NCBI RefSeq assembly: GCF_000024205.1
Contig: NC_013216.1
Coordinates: 124,001 to 188,000, forward strand
Origin: Desulfofarcimen acetoxidans DSM 771
GTDB taxonomy: Bacteria > Bacillota > Desulfotomaculia > Desulfotomaculales > Desulfofarciminaceae
Direction of reading: 5' to 3'
DNA: 64,000 nucleotides
Shown: piece by piece, positions 1 through 8,784 of the stretch
Layout: every line of letters begins with the position of its first letter
Position numbering within the stretch: the stretch's first letter is position 1
The notes under the pieces: generated by a model
Database searches by the model: none
What the model saw: the letters and a program-made list of their open reading frames with translations, nothing else
Told to the model about the DNA's origin: nothing
Translations under genes and position numbers: made by a program

Positions 1-628
1 CTACTGCTCTTGGCAGATCAGATTTGCCTTCATTGTAGGGAACAAGGAAAAAATTGTGGCATCCTGCTGCGAAGGGAATCATTACGTTCTCGCTGCCTTT
101 ACGGTCATAGTTGGCCAGTACAACCATGGCGGAGAGCTGGTCGGCTGTGACCAGAAATGTTACTACTTCAGGTGTCTCATCCTCTTTTACTTCCGAAAGC
201 GGCTTAAAGATAACATATTCTGCCGGCACTTCCGTTATTGGCAGCCAGTCAACAAATGATTTTACCAGTTCAGGTGTCTTTTTATAGGCTTCCCCGTCTT
301 TTAAGGATTGCATGATTCTAACTATATTTTTGCCCAGTTCGGTATTGCAGAACTCAGGGTTGCCAATAGAGAGGAAATAGTCAAAACCACCAGGAAAATC
401 AAGGTAGAGGTTACCAAAGCCTAAACCTACCCCACCGCCGGGGCAACCATAGGTTTTTCTGTCAAATACCGCTGATTTGCCTTTCATGGCAGCGGCTGTA
501 AACATTGCTGCCACACAGCCCCAGCGACCCTCCTTGAATTGCATGGCATCTTCTGGTTTTGCGTTACTGAGTAATATGGCTACGGGTTTGGTTTTTAAAC
601 CAATAGCTTCAGCAATTTTAGACTTCAC
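1..628 (-). CDS. DUF169 family protein, 3' end cut by window edge
   Basis: The frame is open from a GTG at 628 to the window edge (about 209 codons, no stop reached). An AGGAGG-type ribosome binding site at 637-642 sets the start. The protein opens KSKIAEAIGLKTKPVAILL and contains GRWGCVAAM and a glycine-rich CPGGGVGLGF segment, features I associate with DUF169 (COG2043), whose biochemical role is not established. Several cysteines (GCV, CPGG, FCNTE) are spaced as if for a metal or cofactor, which is inference. It lies on the same strand as the reductase/activase operon but is separated from it by a terminator and an IS remnant, so it is probably its own unit. The family call is fairly confident; the function is unknown. 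Confidence 0.75.
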   Translation of the reverse strand, partial: MKSKIAEAIGLKTKPVAILLSNAKPEDAMQFKEGRWGCVAAMFTAAAMKGKSAVFDRKTYGCPGGGVGLGFGNLYLDFPGGFDYFLSIGNPEFCNTELGKNIVRIMQSLKDGEAYKKTPELVKSFVDWLPITEVPAEYVIFKPLSEVKEDETPEVVTFLVTADQLSAMVVLANYDRKGSENVMIPFAAGCHNFFLVPYNEGKSDLPRAV

Positions 629-644
629 CTTACCCACCTCCTAT

Positions 645-900
645 GTTATTTAGACCAGTGGACCACCCGCCACCTAAGAGGTGGGAGCTTCCTGTTTCAT
701 CGACAACAGCCTGTTGCCAAAAAGGTAACAGATCCCACACAATCTCAGTCAGGCGTAACTTCGGGTGGTCCCCACCCCAGTTATTAGTGGCTCTCCTGAC
801 CATGTATAAGGCCAATTTATGCGGTAGAGCCTTTGGGATTGCTTCTTGCCGGACGGCGAACATTTTATGCAGCGGCCTTCCCGCTGCAAGCCCATATGTT
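645..900 (-). mobile_element. IS200/IS605-type right-end remnant
   Basis: On the minus strand a sequence reading GAAGCTCCCACCTCTTAGG then a G-rich arm folds into the hairpin typical of IS200/IS605 right ends next to tnpB genes. It is preceded by AACAGGCTGTTGTCGATG, which resembles the end of a TnpB gene/omega-RNA scaffold. A short frame (863 to 630) crosses it, but no TnpB catalytic domain remains. A second hairpin, GCAGCGG-CCTTC-CCGCTGC, sits at 869-887. I read this as a decayed element end lying directly against the DUF169 ribosome binding site. The family is inferred from hairpin style only. Confidence 0.4.
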
Positions 901-1018
901 CAGTTCTCAAGGAGCAAATCTAATAAAATTATACCAGAGAATCAGCCTGAAGTGGGGAGAAAAAAATATCCTTCTTTGCTCGGATTTCGGTGGATCCGGT
1001 TAAATTATGTCGGAAAGA

Positions 1019-1046
1019 AAAAGCTGCCGAATTACCGGCAGCTTTT
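1019..1046 (-). terminator. terminator of the reductase/activase operon
   Basis: AAAAGCTGCC and GGCAGCTTTT pair around a short loop. On the minus strand the stem is followed by TTTTTCTTTCC. It lies about 55 bp past the activase stop. Confidence 0.8.
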
Positions 1047-1102
1047 AGTATCGAATTCTATTGATATTTTAATTATTAGGTTCACTCAAATGTAGCCGTA
1101 TA

Positions 1103-1906
1103 TCAGGCCAGAGCCGCTCCCAAAGCACCCACTAACTGAGGGTTTTCCGGTATAAGCAGAGTAGTTTGCAGCATTTCCCCCAACATTTTGACAATACAGG
1201 GATTTAAAGCTACGCCGCCGGTAAAGGCAACAGGCGGTTCTAAGCCTACCCGCTGCAGCATGCTTGCTGCCTTCTCCGCAGTTGATGAGTGCAGGGCACT
1301 GGCAATGTCACGCCTGGTATAACCTCCGTGCAGTAATGAGATGGCTTCCGATTCGGCGAAGACAGTGCACATATTGCTGATTTTGATGCCCGGTTTGCCT
1401 TGCAGGGCATCTTGACCGAAATCTTCGGGTGAATTGTAGCCCAGAGCCGCAGCCATGACCTCTAAAAATTTACCGGTTCCGGCCGAGCATTTGTCATTCA
1501 TTTGAAAGTCAGTTACATTGCCTTTGCTGTCTAATTGAATAACCTTGGTATCTTGACCGCCAATATCGAGAATCGTTTTGGCCTGCGGAAAAAGGTTGGT
1601 TACTCCAATCGCATGGGCCTTAATCTCAGTAATTACCCGCTGGGCGAATTCGGCTTTAGCAGCATGTCTGCCGTAACCTGTGGCGGTAATTTGAACAGAA
1701 TTCGGAGTTGTCTCATCTGGACTGGCAGGAAAACCGGTTTTTATCTCGAAATCCTGCAGAGCCCGGTGTACTGAAGCCAGCATTTCACCGGCTGTCTTTA
1801 GTGGCGTAAACCCGGTGTTCAGCAGGTTGGTCAGTACTACCTGATCTTGCTGCAAAACCACCATTCCAATAGTTCTCGATCCTATGTCTATACCTATATT
1901 AATCAT
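1103..1906 (-). CDS. acyl-CoA dehydratase activase (BadF/BadG/BcrA/BcrD ATPase)
   Basis: The product is a homodimeric [4Fe-4S] ATPase of 267 aa that delivers a low-potential electron to its partner by ATP-driven conformational change. Visible ASKHA features are the N-terminal phosphate-1 loop INIGIDIGSRTIGMVVL, DIGGQDTKVI (about residue 115), the cluster-binding cysteines in NDKCSAGTGKF and ISNMCTVFAESE, and the adenosine motif FTGGVALN near residue 228. Length is normal. It is the downstream gene of a pair with the double-cubane reductase, 3 bp apart, so the two are co-translated. Homologues activate 2-hydroxyacyl-CoA dehydratases, benzoyl-CoA reductases or double-cubane proteins; the neighbour points to the last. 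Confidence 0.9.
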   Translation of the reverse strand: MINIGIDIGSRTIGMVVLQQDQVVLTNLLNTGFTPLKTAGEMLASVHRALQDFEIKTGFPASPDETTPNSVQITATGYGRHAAKAEFAQRVITEIKAHAIGVTNLFPQAKTILDIGGQDTKVIQLDSKGNVTDFQMNDKCSAGTGKFLEVMAAALGYNSPEDFGQDALQGKPGIKISNMCTVFAESEAISLLHGGYTRRDIASALHSSTAEKAASMLQRVGLEPPVAFTGGVALNPCIVKMLGEMLQTTLLIPENPQLVGALGAALA

Positions 1907-1909
1907 TTT

Positions 1910-3184
1910 TTAACCAATCAACTCCAAAAATGCTTCTATACGTGTTTTCAGCTGGCCGACATCTTCTTGGCCATAATCGGTTTCAATTCTTAAAAGTGGG
2001 ATGCCTTTTTCTTTTAACACTTTTTCCACCCGATTGGCCTCTACGGCATATGGATCACAGAAGGTAAGGGCACAGTGAATAATTCCGTCAGCCTTGTACT
2101 CCTCTGCCAGCTGCAGCAATTTTTCCATTCTGCCTTCGTTAGGTGTGAAGCAGGCACAGTTGATGTTGAGGTATCTGGCAGCTATTTGTTCGACTGTCTG
2201 GTCCATGTTTTCTCCTGTCTCAGCAACCAGGTTCTCGAAATATCGTAAACCGGTGCAGAGTTCCTCCGCTACTATGACTGCTCCACTCTCTTCAATTATA
2301 TGAGGAATTTTCCAGTTAGGTATGGCCATAGGGGTGCCGGTCACGATAAGGCGTTTAGCGGTTGTTTCCTTAACTCCCTGACTGTTTTTTACCCTTTCTT
2401 CCAATTCATCACAAAGCTCATTGACTTTTTGGGTAAACCTGCTTACATCGTCATACATGGCAATTTGTTCAATAAGCAGGCAATCCTTTCCGCTGATCGG
2501 AGCGGGGTTGTTCTTTCTCAGTTCAGATAAGCGCAGTAAGGCTTTTCTTTTGCCGTTAACGTCTTTAATAGCCTGCAGCAGTGCTTCTTCCGTAATTTTT
2601 TGGCCGGTCAATTCTTCTGTACGGTTCAGCAAATCCTGTACTTCGCTATGCCACAGGCTTTTGTCTTTTTCCCTTTTCATTTGAGGCGTTTCCATAACGT
2701 GCACCGGGATGTAGTCGTTTAAAATCTCAAAGGCCTTCTTTTTGCCGTCACAGGTGGTTTCCCCCACCACCATGTCACAGGACTCAAAATAGGGACAGAC
2801 TTTAGCCAGTTTAAAACCCATAAAGGATTTAATCAACGGGCAAATATTTCTGGGCAGGACTTTTTCTGCCTGGGCAGTGCCTATTTCTATGCCGGAACAA
2901 AGGCCGATGCAGATGCCGCCTGCCGCGCGAATTATTTCTTCAGGTACAAAAACACAGAAAGTGCCGATTACTTTGCCTCCCGCCGCTTTATGCTGCTGTA
3001 GCTCATGGATGCGCAAGCCGTGTATTTCACTGACGACAAAATCAAAGTATTCCATGCCTGCCGGGCGGTTGAACTGGTTCATATAAACTTCTCCGTAGGC
3101 AGGGGGAAGGGCCTGCAGCAGTTGGTCGTGGGCCTCTAGGTCCAGTCCCACGGATTCCCACATGGGTCGGTAGTCAGTTGTCAT
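1910..3184 (-). CDS. double-cubane-cluster-type anaerobic reductase (HgdB/BcrC-like)
   Basis: This single-gene protein of 424 aa belongs to the 2-hydroxyacyl-CoA dehydratase D-component superfamily. Cysteines occur in the expected places: GTFCVFVPEE, GGICIGLCSG, RNICPLIKS, KVCPYFESCD, TTCDGKK and, later, NINCACFTPNEGR. Because there is one subunit gene plus an activase, rather than two dehydratase subunits, it best fits the double-cubane-cluster proteins, which reduce small inert molecules at very low potential in an ATP-dependent way (known from Carboxydothermus). The physiological substrate is unknown. Dehydratase or acyl-CoA reductase activity remains possible. The start ATG at 3184 lies just after an AGGTGCAC-like site. 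Confidence 0.82.
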   Translation of the reverse strand: MTTDYRPMWESVGLDLEAHDQLLQALPPAYGEVYMNQFNRPAGMEYFDFVVSEIHGLRIHELQQHKAAGGKVIGTFCVFVPEEIIRAAGGICIGLCSGIEIGTAQAEKVLPRNICPLIKSFMGFKLAKVCPYFESCDMVVGETTCDGKKKAFEILNDYIPVHVMETPQMKREKDKSLWHSEVQDLLNRTEELTGQKITEEALLQAIKDVNGKRKALLRLSELRKNNPAPISGKDCLLIEQIAMYDDVSRFTQKVNELCDELEERVKNSQGVKETTAKRLIVTGTPMAIPNWKIPHIIEESGAVIVAEELCTGLRYFENLVAETGENMDQTVEQIAARYLNINCACFTPNEGRMEKLLQLAEEYKADGIIHCALTFCDPYAVEANRVEKVLKEKGIPLLRIETDYGQEDVGQLKTRIEAFLELIG

Positions 3185-3353
3185 AAGTGCACCTCGCTTT
3201 AGATTAGATATTATATATGGATAGGTAAACAGTTTTCTTTATTTAAAACAGGTATAGTCTGCAGCTATAACACACCAATGACATTTTAACATGATAGTAA
3301 TTTATTATTCAAATGAAATAATTTTATATTAGGGACCTGTAATATATGTGTGT

Positions 3354-4649
3354 CTAACAATTAAAAATCAATTCTTGCAGCAGTCTCATATCCTTTAAGT
3401 AGGATTCCTGCTCCACCAGCATGTTTTCTTTTATAAATTCCTCCAGCATACTGATAGCCTGAGGATAATCTAAAAGCGTTAATTCGTCTTCTTTGGGAAC
3501 TAAAACATTAAAGTCCGCAAATCCAAGGCCGTACAATTTTTTTAGCATATATATAGCTGCCTGGTCGAAATCAGTCCAGACAAGCAGCTTATTTAAGCCG
3601 GCAGCCTGCCAAATTTTAAGGAAATTATAGACAGCGGAGCGAATCTGACCGTCGAAAGCAATCATTCCCACGTGGCGGCGTTTTTCATGTGGCATGTGAC
3701 CCGCCAGTTTTCTCAGCACAGCCCTGTTCTCGGTTAAAAATAGTGTGTGTACATCTTTGGCCTGCAGTGAGATTATTTCAGCTATTTCTTCGCCGGATAT
3801 GTTGGATATAACGGGGCATTCGTTGAAATCCCAGCGGCCAAATGTAAAATCTATACGGCAGCGGGCAGAGAAGCTTAAAGCATAGTTGCCTGATACCGTG
3901 GTTAGCCCTATAGCTTCAGGACTGTCCTGTAATATTTCCTCCAGCAGTGTCTGGTACAGTGTGCGCTTGCCGTCATAAGTCTTGCTGGCGGCGTTGCGCA
4001 TATTTTCTGTCTCGGAAAAGGTACCGATTTCCTTCCAATCGAAAAAAGGCATGGTTTGGGCGGCGCTTAGCAGTGATAATAAAAATTCCGCTCTTTTATC
4101 TACACGAAGATTTTGCCTGACTTCCCGACGGGCAAAATTCCTGATTTTTTCAAAACCCGGGTGGTCGTAAGGGTTGACCAGTGCTTCCAGGCGCAGCATA
4201 TATTTATCAGCTTCTTTGCGGTTGGCGTTATTTTCAGACAGCTCCTTTTTATTCCAGCTTTCTATCAAGGGCAGCCCCGGAATGAAATATACGCCTTTGC
4301 TGGAAGTGCCCCGGTTAGCCAGTTCGATAACCCGAATGAGTAAACCGTTTTCCACCCAGTTGCGTATATTGAGTTCAAAGGAAAGGGATGAATTCCGGTA
4401 ATTAAGCCAGTTTTTCAGCTGTTTCGCTGTCTTTTTGTTTTGCCAGCGGCTGCCCTGAAAGGCGGGCGGAATACTGGGCGAAGCTTCTCCGGATAATTCA
4501 AATATTTTGCTCGTATAGGATACTCTTGATTTTATTGTTTTGGCCGACAGACTATAGACTCGATCCCTTATGGTTGCGTCTTTAGAGCTAATTGTCTCAT
4601 CTCTGGCAAGATATTTTTGCAAATACAGCACAATGTTTTCCGGCAGCAT
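3354..4649 (-). CDS. jetD: JetD, Wadjet topoisomerase-VI-like nuclease subunit
   Basis: This 431-aa protein has an N-terminal winged-helix/DNA-contact region and a C-terminal Toprim-like domain. The acidic Toprim signature is visible as LFLTENRAVL (Glu) and, further on, VWTDFDQAAIYML (DxD), as in the nuclease subunit that cuts circular DNA after condensin loop extrusion. It is divergent from jetA with 94 bp between the start codons and has its own site (AGGGGTGATTGC before ATG 4649). In most Wadjet loci jetD is the last gene of one operon; here it is on the opposite strand. The call rests on the motif plus the neighbouring jetA/jetB. Confidence 0.85.
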   Translation of the reverse strand: MLPENIVLYLQKYLARDETISSKDATIRDRVYSLSAKTIKSRVSYTSKIFELSGEASPSIPPAFQGSRWQNKKTAKQLKNWLNYRNSSLSFELNIRNWVENGLLIRVIELANRGTSSKGVYFIPGLPLIESWNKKELSENNANRKEADKYMLRLEALVNPYDHPGFEKIRNFARREVRQNLRVDKRAEFLLSLLSAAQTMPFFDWKEIGTFSETENMRNAASKTYDGKRTLYQTLLEEILQDSPEAIGLTTVSGNYALSFSARCRIDFTFGRWDFNECPVISNISGEEIAEIISLQAKDVHTLFLTENRAVLRKLAGHMPHEKRRHVGMIAFDGQIRSAVYNFLKIWQAAGLNKLLVWTDFDQAAIYMLKKLYGLGFADFNVLVPKEDELTLLDYPQAISMLEEFIKENMLVEQESYLKDMRLLQELIFNC

Positions 4650-4743
4650 GCAATCACCCCTTTTTCTAATTCTAATACATGACCGGGTATGAAAAAAAGG
4701 TTATAATGATTATTATGGCTATATGAAAAGCGGGTGAAACAGT

Positions 4744-6240
4744 ATGCAAGGAACGATGTCCTTTCTTTCCTTTGACGAGAACAATCGTGATGCCCTTCAG
4801 CAAAGCTTTAACGACCTGGCCAACTTGAGCCGCATTACAGACTTTTTATATGGCGAGCACGGGCAATTTGAATGGCAGCTGGATTTCTTTCGGGTTATGT
4901 ATCTAATTTTTCAGTCTGCCTTTTCTCCTGATGACAGGATCCGGCACGAAAACAGCCTGGCCAACCGTTTTCAGCATCGATTCGGTCGCAAGCCTCCGGA
5001 AGGGCGGTTGTCGCTGTTAATTGGACGTATGCAGACAGTGGGCTGGCTTTTGAAAACACAGGACAGTTATATGGTTACTGAACTGGGAATTCGCATGATA
5101 TCCTTTCTATTTGACTTGACCCAGCAAAATTTTCTCTTTCACCAGAAAGACGAGCTGCAAAAGGCCATATTTTTATCCCAACTGACCGGTTTGAAACTGG
5201 AAATGCTGCAGCAGCTGGATATGGATACAGAGCCGGAGTTTTTAACCTTGCTGTACGCTATTCAAAATCTTACCGCTCAGGTAAGGAAGAATATTCCCCT
5301 CTACGTGCAGAAAAAAACTGCTGTAGAGGAAATCTTAAAGTTGAAGGATTTGATGGAGGAATCTGTAGCCCGTATTGAAAAATATGTCCGGACAGAAACA
5401 GTATTGGAGAGAATTGACGATTTTCGTTTAAAGTATCACTATGTCAATGCCGTCTTAAATGAAGCTACTTCTGTCTGCCAGGAGGGTCTTGGTGAGGTAA
5501 TTAGGGCGATTGAAATTGCCTCAGCTGAAATTGCCCATTCTCCTATTGCTCCGGAAAAATTCCAAGCCTCCTTATTGCAAAAAATCAAGGAGGAATTTAT
5601 CAAGGAGCAAGCCGGAGTGCAGTCTGTTTATGAGATTATTTTACAGATGGAAGTGGAGCAAAACGAAAGATCGCTGGCCTATCTGCCCGTGAAAATCTGG
5701 GGCGGTATGTCGGCTCATGATATATATAAAACCATTAAAATGGCCGAACAGTCTGAAATTGATTTCAGTGGCGCGGCACGTCGCGGCCCGCTGCTGGACG
5801 GAGAAACCTTGCTGGACGTGCCGGAACCGCAGTACCTGACACTGGAAGAGATCAATCACCTGGAAAGAGAGGAAGCTGTGCTGGACCGGGAGAATTTCTA
5901 TGACCGGGCTTTTCAGGACATTACCGGCTTTGTACTGAACCACCCGGAGGAGGAAGATACCGTGCAGGATTGGATTCTATCTCTGCCCGGTGAAGATAGA
6001 TTTAATGCCTCGGTATTTTTGGACTTTTTGACTTATATGCAAAAGCTCGGTTTGCTGGAAATTGACCTGGAAAAACGCCGGCAGCCGCGTCATCGTCCTC
6101 TGGACTGGTCTTTCCTGGTTCCTGCCGGGTACCCCTGGGTGCTGACCGGCCAAGAGTTGGTGAAGTTTCCTCAGAGAAAGCTTTTGGAAGGTTATGACAG
6201 GATGCAGTATAAAAAGTTTTTGAAGAAGGAAGAAGAATAA
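4744..6240 (+). CDS. jetA: JetA, Wadjet kleisin-like subunit
   Basis: This 498-aa protein has no obvious catalytic motif. It has an N-terminal winged-helix-like part (residues 1-130), a long helical region (about 150-320) rich in Glu/Lys/Leu heptads, and a C-terminal region around 370-470. That is the layout of the kleisin that bridges the SMC dimer in Wadjet complexes. It is followed after 55 bp by the KITE subunit and preceded divergently by jetD, which makes the identification mainly contextual. A GCGGGTGAAAC site precedes ATG 4744, and a TATAAT at 4702-4707 in the divergent intergenic region could be its -10 box. Wadjet subtype not assigned. Confidence 0.78.
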   Translation: MQGTMSFLSFDENNRDALQQSFNDLANLSRITDFLYGEHGQFEWQLDFFRVMYLIFQSAFSPDDRIRHENSLANRFQHRFGRKPPEGRLSLLIGRMQTVGWLLKTQDSYMVTELGIRMISFLFDLTQQNFLFHQKDELQKAIFLSQLTGLKLEMLQQLDMDTEPEFLTLLYAIQNLTAQVRKNIPLYVQKKTAVEEILKLKDLMEESVARIEKYVRTETVLERIDDFRLKYHYVNAVLNEATSVCQEGLGEVIRAIEIASAEIAHSPIAPEKFQASLLQKIKEEFIKEQAGVQSVYEIILQMEVEQNERSLAYLPVKIWGGMSAHDIYKTIKMAEQSEIDFSGAARRGPLLDGETLLDVPEPQYLTLEEINHLEREEAVLDRENFYDRAFQDITGFVLNHPEEEDTVQDWILSLPGEDRFNASVFLDFLTYMQKLGLLEIDLEKRRQPRHRPLDWSFLVPAGYPWVLTGQELVKFPQRKLLEGYDRMQYKKFLKKEEE

Positions 6241-6295
6241 ACAATTTCGGCAATATATATTTTTTGTAAAATAGTTTAGTAAAAGGAGTTATCTT

Positions 6296-6946
6296 ATGAG
6301 CGGTGATCTTTATCTTACTCCGAGGCAAAAAAGGGTGGTACAGTTTATAGCGGCTACCGGAAATGTCAGCTTGATGCGCCATCATACAGGTGTAACCAGA
6401 CAGGATATTAAAAAGATGCTGGAAATCACGGATAATCGCGATTTGGAAGCATTTATAAAAGTATGTAATCTTGTGTTAAAGGAAGAGACTGTCCCGGCAC
6501 AGGTATTATATGACGACATTTTGAACAGATATGTTTACGTGCAGACGGTTGATCCTGTGGTTTTGCTTGACCGAATTCCGGTGAAAACGCTTCTTTTGTT
6601 TTTGTTCATGTACTACCAGCAGAGGGCTTTGGGCCATCCTCAGACTAGACTTTTAGATTTGCTGGAGATTGTTGATTCGTCCCTGGTGGAGAATCCCCGT
6701 CAAAAGGTGCTGGCCGCACTGAAGCCGCTGCTGGACTATAACCTGGTAAAAGAAGATGACGAAATTTACCGTGTCACAAAAATCGGCGATGCTTTTATGA
6801 CTCCTCTTTTTCTGAAGAAAATGACGGATGTTACATTGAATAAAAATTATGATCTGGATGTGATTTTGGAGTTTTATCGAAAGGTAATTCCCAGACCGGA
6901 GGAACTGGGGGCAGAGGCAACTGATTACCAGCTTTCTTTATTTTAA
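6296..6946 (+). CDS. jetB: JetB, Wadjet KITE subunit
   Basis: This 216-aa protein is predicted to contain tandem winged helices: residues 1-75 with LTPRQKRVVQFIA, and 120-190 with LLDLLEIVDSSLVE then YRVTKIGDAFMTPLF. That is the size and order expected for KITE proteins (MukE/ScpB-like), which bind the kleisin and DNA in SMC complexes. A clear AAAGGAG site at 6282-6288 fixes the ATG at 6296. It sits 55 bp after jetA. The expected next gene, jetC, is not adjacent. The call depends on context as much as on sequence. Confidence 0.75.
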   Translation: MSGDLYLTPRQKRVVQFIAATGNVSLMRHHTGVTRQDIKKMLEITDNRDLEAFIKVCNLVLKEETVPAQVLYDDILNRYVYVQTVDPVVLLDRIPVKTLLLFLFMYYQQRALGHPQTRLLDLLEIVDSSLVENPRQKVLAALKPLLDYNLVKEDDEIYRVTKIGDAFMTPLFLKKMTDVTLNKNYDLDVILEFYRKVIPRPEELGAEATDYQLSLF

Positions 6947-7078
6947 TTATGGCAGCGATATTATTGAATTGCTGGTTTATTGCGCAAATATATTAAACTG
7001 CAGCGCTAAACTCTTCGCACATAATGATATTCTATCAAAATTATCTGCATTAAGTAACAGATAAAAGAGGTTTGAAGG

Positions 7079-7636
7079 GTGGGTTTGAATGTGCCAACTG
7101 TTTCAACCGGCAAAAAATATACTATTGAGGATTATTTAAAGTTAGATGACGGCCAGAGTTATGAGTTAATTGAGGGGGAATTGATTTTGGTTCCGCGGCC
7201 ACGGACTAAACACCAGAAAATTGCCAATAGGTTTTTTGCAAACTTAGACCGTTTTGTACTTATGAATAACCTCGGGGAAGTTAATGGAGATGTGGACGTT
7301 TATCTGGAAGAGGAAGTTGTTGCCCCGGATGTATTTTTTGTTGCCAAAGAGAGACTAACTATTGTTGGAGAAATGAATATTCAGGGCGCACCGGACCTGG
7401 TAGTTGAGGTATTGTCTCCGTCTACGGCCAGGTATGATAGGAAGAAAAAGAGCCGGTTATATTTTAGAAATGGAGTTAAAGAGTATTGGCTGGCAGATCC
7501 GGATCAGCAGTTAGTTGAAGTTCTTGTTGCAGGAGAAAAAGAATGGAAATGGATTGGAGTATTTGATCGGGAGGACATCTTAACTTCTAATTTATTGCCC
7601 GGTCTCGAGATAAATTTAGGTGAGATCTTTCGATAA
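7079..7636 (+). CDS. Uma2 family (DUF820) endonuclease-like protein
   Basis: A 185-aa protein with the PD-(D/E)XK-like Uma2 signature: YELIEGELILVPRP near the N-terminus, VVAPDVFFV (Asp), PDLVVEVLSPSTARYDRKKK (Asp, Glu and a downstream Lys) and KEYWLADP. Uma2 proteins are abundant in Firmicutes and Cyanobacteria; most have no proven function and many are thought to be mobile nucleases. The GTG at 7079 follows AAAAGAGG by 8 nt. It lies between jetB and the split-off jetC, so it may have come in with whatever separated the Wadjet genes. Confidence 0.85.
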   Translation: MGLNVPTVSTGKKYTIEDYLKLDDGQSYELIEGELILVPRPRTKHQKIANRFFANLDRFVLMNNLGEVNGDVDVYLEEEVVAPDVFFVAKERLTIVGEMNIQGAPDLVVEVLSPSTARYDRKKKSRLYFRNGVKEYWLADPDQQLVEVLVAGEKEWKWIGVFDREDILTSNLLPGLEINLGEIFR

Positions 7637-7785
7637 CTAATGTTATAATGGCGAATATATAAAACATGGAAGTAATTCTTTTTTCATGGTAAATTGAGTT
7701 TCAACCAACATTTTGGGGTTCTTAAAGCCTTGAAAATAAGAAATTTATTGAAAATAAAAATTTATGAGTCGTGGAGGGATGTAAA

Positions 7786-8661
7786 ATGCAGGTTTCTGAA
7801 CATGTTCATGCTTTGAAAATACCTTTTCAAGTGAAGCTGCCGAGCGGTGTCGCGCTTGACCGGTTTGTATATGCCTATCTCATATACGGCAAAGAGATAT
7901 GCCTTATTGACAGCGGGGTGACCGGTGCGGAGGAGCTTATTTTTGATTACATTAAAAAAACAGGGCGAAGACCGGAGGAGATTTCACTGCTGGTTCAGAC
8001 TCACGCTCATCCCGATCATATCGGCGCAACAAGGGCAATCAAAAACGCCACCGGTTGTAAGGTAGCAATTCACCGTGCGGAAGTTCCCTGGCTTGAGGAT
8101 GTGGAATTGCAGGTTAAAGAGCGACCGGTTCCCGGTTTTCATAACCTTGTGGGCGGTTCGGCCAAAGTGGATCTTATTCTTGAATACGGCAGCGTGCTGA
8201 AACTGGACGAAGTTTTGCACCTGGAAGTAATTTATTCTCCCGGTCATTCCAAAGGTTCTGTTTCACTTTTATTGCCCAAGGATAAGGTGCTTTTCTCCGG
8301 TGATGTCGTCCCTTTAGCGGGAGACATGCCAATCTATGATGATGTTATGGCCTTGGTAAGTTCCGTTAAGAGGCTGAAGAATGAGAAATTTGAATTGCTT
8401 TTGGCCGCCTGGGACGAGCCCAGGGACAGTAAACAGGCTCGCGGGCTAATGGACGAAGCACTGCATTATTTAAAGAGAATTGACGATGCCGTTGTCAAAG
8501 TGTCCGGCGGTGAACAGGCAAAGGTAGATGAAGAATTCTTAAAGCAGGTATTGGCCGAGTTGGGTTTGCCTGCGGCGGCAGCTAACCCGTTAATAGCCAG
8601 ATCCTTTGCATCACATCTAAAGATTTTAGAGAGATACTATTTGCCTATTCAGTGGTTTTAG
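7786..8661 (+). CDS. MBL-fold metallohydrolase
   Basis: The protein is 291 aa from ATG 7786, placed 6 nt after a GGAGGGA site; an upstream GTG at 7771 lies on the site itself and is less likely. The zinc ligands are visible: THAHPDHIG (HxHxDH), YSPGHSKGS (His) and LFSGDVVP (Asp). A C-terminal helical region (about 210-290) is typical of glyoxalase-II-like or AHL-lactonase-like family members. Substrate cannot be read from sequence. It is convergent with pstB, with a perfect palindromic terminator between them. Confidence 0.85.
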   Translation: MQVSEHVHALKIPFQVKLPSGVALDRFVYAYLIYGKEICLIDSGVTGAEELIFDYIKKTGRRPEEISLLVQTHAHPDHIGATRAIKNATGCKVAIHRAEVPWLEDVELQVKERPVPGFHNLVGGSAKVDLILEYGSVLKLDEVLHLEVIYSPGHSKGSVSLLLPKDKVLFSGDVVPLAGDMPIYDDVMALVSSVKRLKNEKFELLLAAWDEPRDSKQARGLMDEALHYLKRIDDAVVKVSGGEQAKVDEEFLKQVLAELGLPAAAANPLIARSFASHLKILERYYLPIQWF

Positions 8662-8705
8662 ACTTGAAGACCCTTATACAGAATGCTTTTGAATGGGCAG
8701 AGTTG

Positions 8706-8744
8706 ATAGTCAAAGCCCCGGTAACTTACCGGGGCTTTGACTAT
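8706..8744. terminator. bidirectional terminator between MBL gene and pstB
   Basis: Perfect 19-bp inverted repeat with a 1-nt centre: the arm ATAGTCAAAGCCCCGGTAA and its exact complement. It lies between two convergent genes, but without a strong T-run on either side. Confidence 0.75.
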
Positions 8745-8784
8745 TCTGCAGTTAGGACCATAAACTTATTTATTCTCTGCTTTT

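Noticed and set aside
643-1095. 150-codon plus-strand frame near the window start
   Set aside because: It overlaps the IS200/IS605 relic and the operon terminator, has no ribosome binding site and no recognisable domain.
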